Part shown: positions 51,965 through 64,000 of the stretch, in pieces
Position numbering within the stretch: position 1 is the stretch's first letter
Layout of the letters: the number at the start of each line of letters is the position of its first letter
NCBI RefSeq assembly: GCF_027596085.1
Contig: NC_072457.1
Location: 27,938,331 to 28,002,330 of the forward strand
Direction of reading: 5' to 3'
Source: Anoplopoma fimbria
Taxonomy: Eukaryota; Chordata; Actinopteri; Perciformes; Anoplopomatidae
DNA: 64,000 nt
The notes under the pieces: generated by a model
The model's input: the letters and a program-made list of their open reading frames with translations, nothing else
Databases searched by the model: none
What the model was told of the DNA's origin: nothing
Translations under genes and position numbers: made by a program

Positions 51965-52030
51965 CTGACTGTAAGTCTCTTTGGATAAAAGCGTCTGCTA
52001 AATGACTGTAATGTAATGTAATGTAAATCA
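51965..52030 (+). mobile_element. 3' tail of a fish L2/SINE-type retroelement
   Basis: Words CTCTTTGGATAAAAGCGTCT and 'GCTAAATGACTG' are followed by tandem TAATG units (to about 52027). This is the characteristic 3' end of very abundant teleost L2-clade LINEs and dependent SINEs. Only the tail remains. It sits in sec23b intron 1, in the plus orientation. Confidence 0.7.
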
Positions 52031-52679
52031 GCCCCACATTCCCCTTTATCACACATGTCCAGTCAAAGCTCAGCATCCATTAGAAAAACATTGCATGTAG
52101 GTAAATTGACATTTCACTAAGTCAACAAGTTTATTGTTGATTTATCCACGTGGGGTGATGTTTTCAGGTTGTTTAGTCCGACCAATAGTCCAAACCACAA
52201 AGATATTCAAGACAGAGTAAAGAAGATCAACTGTAATAAAGGAATAGTTGTCATTTTTGCTTAAATGATTCATCAATAATGAATTAAGTGAGGAATAATA
52301 ATTGGATAAATATTTAATGACAATAGTTATTTGGAGCCCTACCTAGTGCACAGGTGGCTGGCCTACATATCATATTGTACTCTCTGAAATCTTGTGCCCA
52401 GCTGACAAAAAAAAGATTGTAACTTTGTTTTTTGTTTTATCAAATGCACCTTGTAAACCTGCTGAAATGCTTGTGGGGTGGCTCTATAAATACCAAGCTC
52501 CTCTGACAGCGGTGAGAAAGAGGCAGAGTAAACAGTTGCTATAACAGAACTTCTTGTGACGCTTTTCTTAAGGCGTAACGCTTCACTGACCCTGGACAAC
52601 AAAGGTGTAACCTAAAAATACTACTGGGATTTCTCTTCACTGTTCTATATCGCGCTAAAACACGCTTGTCAGGTTTGCT

Positions 52680-52790
52680 TATGACACCGTTTGTGCGTCA
52701 TGCCCTTTAATATCTGCGTCCTGTTTGAGCATGGGAGGAGAAAGGAGCACCTGTATAAAGAGCGGCTCACTGGAGCACAGGCACTTGTTT
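52680..52790 (+). promoter_or_regulatory. sec23b: Possible alternative sec23b promoter with TATA box
   Basis: A TATAAAG motif at 52754-52760 in a GC-flanked context lies about 130 bp upstream of the start codon. A GCGTCAT half-CRE lies near 52696. Transcription from here would start near 52785 and give a short 5'UTR running unspliced into the first coding exon. SEC23B genes in other vertebrates have alternative first exons. Use of this one is inference. Confidence 0.4.
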
Positions 52791-52877
52791 AGGCTGCCGT
52801 TGTCAGAGGGACTATATCCTGTTCTTCTATTGGACTAACAAACCTCACTGTGATCTATTGGGCTCTTTCTCTGCTGA

Positions 52878-59867
<6,990 letters not shown>

Positions 59868-60410
59868 ACGTCTCTATTCCACCACAAAGGGATCCGACAT
59901 TCCTGTGAAGACATTGGGACCCATTAACATTTAATTCCCCCTGTTTTTTGTAAAGGAGTCAAACCCAGAGAGTCCACTGTATGTGCTTGTTTGGTTGTGT
60001 CCTTTCTGGAGCCATGTGTGACACATACCCATGCTACCAAATGAACATAAAAAAGGGCGGAAACAGCACATTCGTAATATGAAAAAACAAGACATTTCTA
60101 CTCATTTTCATTAACTTGTTATTTATGAGAAACCGCTCCAGTACTCAAGACTGTCCTCATGTAAGCAATATCAAATCCTCTATTTCTCTTTTATATTTGA
60201 TATTACCTCTGACATGCAGAATGATAAGACTAATAATACTTTCTTATGTTTTATTTTTGTTTGTCTGTCCTATAAATATATGCCTACTGCATCAAGATTG
60301 GTTAAAGGTGTTGTTAAATAATATGCTCCTATGTGCTTGCTTTGTCTATAGCTAAAGATGAAATGCTTAGAATTTTCTCGTTAATAAATCATGATGATAC
60401 CTTCTAATGC
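59868..60410 (+). other. sec23b: sec23b 3'UTR with polyadenylation signal
   Basis: It follows the TAG at 59865-59867. The first good AATAAA is at 60383-60388, so cleavage is expected shortly after 60400. The sequence is AT-rich with no open frame of note. Alternative longer ends cannot be excluded. Confidence 0.75.
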
Positions 60411-63038
60411 TGAAGAAATGCTCATCGGCCGTCAGTCCGATGTCTTGCTAATCACAGTTTAATTGACGTATAGATTAAAAATCCTACATGGATTATACCT
60501 TTTTTAAGTGTTTTCCAAGAAAATTCCCTTTGAATAATGAGGATTAATGTTCCGAGGAATTGAAGTCAATCACATCAACTCAACCGTGATCGACTCTGTT
60601 TTCAATGACGAACATTGAAATCTATTTTTAACTTTATAAGGCACTCTATAGTTCAGTCCCCTCATCCCGTCTCACCACCATCTGGTATTTTGCACCCGAT
60701 GATTGCCTAAGTGTCTTTGTAATCAAACTTCAATATACTGTTAAGTCTGTATAAAAGGGACAGTTTGATTTAGAGCCTGTCTGGATTCCTAATGCTATCC
60801 ATATAAAGCCCCGTCGGCAGGAAACAGATTCTGTCTGTGTCGTCTGTCCTTGCACCAGCATGCACGTCCTATTCACAAAGCATTTTAGGAAAGTAGAAAC
60901 TCCTCTTCTGGATTTTCACATGGAAGTCACAGAGGTTACCAGAGATGCTCAGTTCTTACACCAGGCATCTGTTAGTTGACGTGCAGCAGAAGGAAAGGCC
61001 TCGCTCCTGCCGTCTAGCATCTCTGATTTGCACACTACATGTTGCTGCAACAGTAGGTGGCACGTCACACGCTGCAGATTGGAACTGACACTCTGCCTCA
61101 ACAATTGTCTTTTTTTCATTTGTTGCTACTGTACATAATGCCGCCACGGAACGCAATCCCAATCATAAAACCACTCACGCACACCATCTACTGTCACTGT
61201 AAGCTGATTTCAGAGCACCCAGAAAGTATGATTTCGAGGATCAGTGAACGGCAGATTATGAAGCTTAATCCTTAGGGGCTATCTGAATTCTACTCTTAGC
61301 AGCTTTAGAGCGGAAGTTGCCACTGAAATACAAATGAAGTCTGTGTCTATCAAAAGCTTAGGCCTTACAACGTTGCACTCTGAAGCCACATATGCTCCAA
61401 AGGTATTCAAGGCCAAGTAAAAAAGAGATGCAACTTAATCTCTTTTGACATAGATACTGCTGCACAATGCCAAAAGCTCCTTTTAGGTCTGTGGATTTCT
61501 TTTCAGTTTCGGTCGGTGCAGCCTTGTGAGATGTGATGGAATACATGGATATGAAATTATCTCATAAAGGAAAAGCAATCATGTCTTCATTTTTAATCCG
61601 TGCGTCTATGCTCTTGTCCATCTTGACGCATGCAGAGGCATGTTTGATGACGTTCAGAGGAACAAAAGTTCTTTAAAAAGTCTCTCACATTTTCTACAGT
61701 GATCATTCATGACGCTCATGTCCATGAGATTCTCGGGCTTAGGCAAAGCTGTAAGGAAATGTGTTGCCTTTTATCTCCTATCAAATCCTTACAGATCAGT
61801 TCTAGTCCAGCAGCCAGAGAAATCCATTCCGGTTTCTGTCCCAGATATCTTATGTAAGATTTCTATATGGAATAATGTCATAGCATGTTTATGTAACTAT
61901 GATACACAATGCTGTAATCGGATGATGCCTACCATGAATCATATAGTTCAGTTTATTTTCTATTGAGATTAAAGGAGCTAAAACTTGAGTCTGAATGTAT
62001 ATTATTATTTAGTTTCTGAGTACACGAACAATGTTTTAAATTCCAAGAAAGCTCACAGCCACAGAAGTATGAGCTTAGAGTCACCTCGATATGAAATAAA
62101 ACAAAAAAAGAACATTCCTTTTAATAATAGGAGTGTTTATAGTCATCTTTATATTGCAGATTTCACATAATTAAATGTAGAGACAAAGAAACATGGAGAG
62201 AAAAGTCACGAGTATTAACTTTTTATACAGAATAGAACAGCATATGGCCCTCTAATAAAAGTATTGCAATTTACATATTTACAGTATTAGAAAACTGCAT
62301 TACACTTTAACTCCATCATAGAAACAGAAAAAAAATGAACTATGCATACATTTCTGAAAAAAAATTGCATGTTTGAATTGATTTTTGGACACAGCACAAG
62401 TTAAGGATTGCCTCTTTAAAACAAGACCTGTAACCTTTCCTGAACAGCAGCTGCTGTGGTCACAATGTGACAGCTACAGTGACTATGACCGACTCATGTT
62501 TCTTTATTTTATGGAGCAATAAGTTGAGCTGTTGAACCCAGTAGCCACAGCAACCTCATGATTAAATATAGTATAGATCATGTGAGTTAGGGATCGAAAA
62601 TATATGGATGATGGTGAATGCAAAGGCGTTGAGTAACATTAGCATAATTAGAAAAGATTGTCCAGTCAGCAGACTGAATCACTATTGTCAGTGGCGCACC
62701 AATGCATACCATAGTTTGCTAACTTTAGCTAATACTAGCCACCATTTGCGACCAGCCCAAATTAGGAGAGTGTGCAGAAATGAGCCAGGGTATGTTTAAT
62801 TGTTTTTTAATTTAAGTTTTCATATGTGAGTGGAAGATGGTGTTAAGTTAAGTAACATTGTCTCACTTTAAACTTTCAATAACATGTTGTTTTGGTCACT
62901 AAGCTGCAGAAGCAAGGTAATAATATGTCGGTGTTGTGCTTACAAGTTTGCCACATTAAGCCTAAGTTGTTTATTTGCACATCTAGCAATATGGAGCGGA
63001 AAAATAAAAATAAAATATGTAAAAAATAAAATTCTGTA
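60411..63038. other. Intergenic DNA downstream of sec23b, nothing recognised
   Basis: AT-rich sequence with short chance ORFs. No exon, repeat family or RNA gene recognised. Confidence 0.5.
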
Positions 63039-63359
63039 TCAAAAATCAAACCCTAGATTCTTAGACAGAGGTGAAGAGTTTAGTCTTAGTCCATTCCAGA
63101 TAGATCCAAAGTGATCAATAGCTGTGTCAGGGAGCACAGAGCGAGGGGGAGAGTTCATCTGCATCATCAAAAATAAAATGATCATAATCGTGCACAATGC
63201 AGCACTGTACAGAATGATGAACTGAACTTTGGTGGATGTGTTGGATGACATTGATCCCCACACACCGTCTGTAGCATAGGACTTTAAATGTGTTAAATTA
63301 AGAGCAGTGTTTAACTTCTTGTTATTGCCACAAATGATCACCAGCATGGAGGAAGTCAT
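63039..63359 (-). other. Unrecognised 106-codon frame with one hydrophobic segment
   Basis: Open on the minus strand from an ATG at 63359, with an in-frame stop shortly upstream and an acceptor-like CCTGGCCTGCAG just before. The translation has a hydrophobic stretch (FIILYSAALCTIMIILFLMM) that could be a membrane helix. Codon use is AT-rich and no family was recognised. A decayed receptor-type exon or a chance ORF are both possible. Confidence 0.2.
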
Positions 63360-64000
63360 GAGCAGTGTTTACTGCAGGCCAGGTGCTCTGACTGATATTC
63401 AATAAGACTCTTGGCAACTGTTGGCAAGAAAAGCGAGGGGATTTCAGGACACAGGGCAGCCGTTGAAGCTGTGAGATGTGTAGACGGACGGGTGCACTTC
63501 GTACCCACTTAATAAGCCGGGTATTACTCCCAAATGTAATACCTGGCAGTATCAGCTGGCAGTATTACAATGGGTCTTCTCCTGGGTCATTTCCAACCAT
63601 TACCAGAGCAGCTAATCGAATTGCATTTCTTATTTGTATGCCTATAAGCCTGTGTGATAAAGAACAAGTGGTATTTGAAGTGGACGATTTAATCCTGTGT
63701 GTACGAGCTATTTATTTGATGTACGTATTTAGTTATTTTATTCATAAGTAATATTGTTTAATTATTCTAGATGTTTTCTTATTGAGGTATCAAGATAGCT
63801 TTTTCTTTTGATATTCATTCGTTTAGTTTCATCATTTTTTGTTGTTGTTTAGTATACTTACTTTTTTGCTTTGGTGGTATGTTTATGAATTGGGTAACAC
63901 TGTGGGCACCTGCAGTTATGAATATAGGAGTAGGCAGCTAAAGGACCAGCATGCACCAGGGTGGCCCTATGTTTGTTTTTACCAGAGCAGGATTTCCTTT
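63360..64000. other. Intergenic DNA, nothing recognised
   Basis: AT-rich to the right edge. No supported feature. Confidence 0.5.

Overview
The window is vertebrate nuclear DNA, almost certainly from a ray-finned (teleost, probably percomorph) fish. The evidence is two recognisable vertebrate genes with GT-AG introns, short introns in sec23b, many long (GT/CA)n tracts, and repeats that look like dispersed fish elements: hAT-type MITEs, foldback repeats and an L2/SINE-type 3' tail. No prokaryotic, CRISPR, tRNA or rRNA feature was seen.

Layout. Positions 1-47557 hold no recognised coding exon. I read this as part of a long second intron of ccdc85a (minus strand), which continues past the left edge. 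It contains microsatellites, a nested repeat/hAT insertion at 9.66-10.68 kb, two copies of a foldback repeat (17.7 and 33.75 kb), a modular repeat (9.7 and 19.9 kb), several stretches that look like conserved non-coding elements, and a few unexplained exon-like or ORF-like patches (28.2, 31.2, 33.43, 40.8 and 46.8 kb). Positions 47558-50242 (minus) carry the first two coding exons of ccdc85a: an N-terminal coiled-coil region and a long Ser/Pro/His-rich exon. The C-terminal exons are not in the window. From about 50.25 to 51.43 kb lies a compact head-to-head intergenic region containing a 32-bp minisatellite. From about 51.43 to 60.4 kb (plus) lies a complete sec23b gene: one non-coding first exon, 18 coding exons encoding 766 residues, and a 3'UTR with AATAAA. 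Positions 60.4-64 kb are intergenic with no recognised gene.

How the genes relate. Sec23B is the inner-coat COPII subunit and Sar1 GTPase-activating protein at ER exit sites. Ccdc85a is a coiled-coil protein of the DIPA/CCDC85 family, linked in the literature to p120-catenin-type junction proteins. They are functionally unrelated but diverge from about 1.2 kb of shared upstream DNA. The sec23b promoter carries a CCAAT box and two ATF/CREB/XBP1-type sites, which fits a secretory-pathway gene. The most interesting signals are the inverted UG/CA microsatellites placed directly on the ccdc85a intron-2 splice donor, a well-formed candidate cassette exon at 33429-33486, the minisatellite between the two promoters, and two hAT elements that used the same target site.
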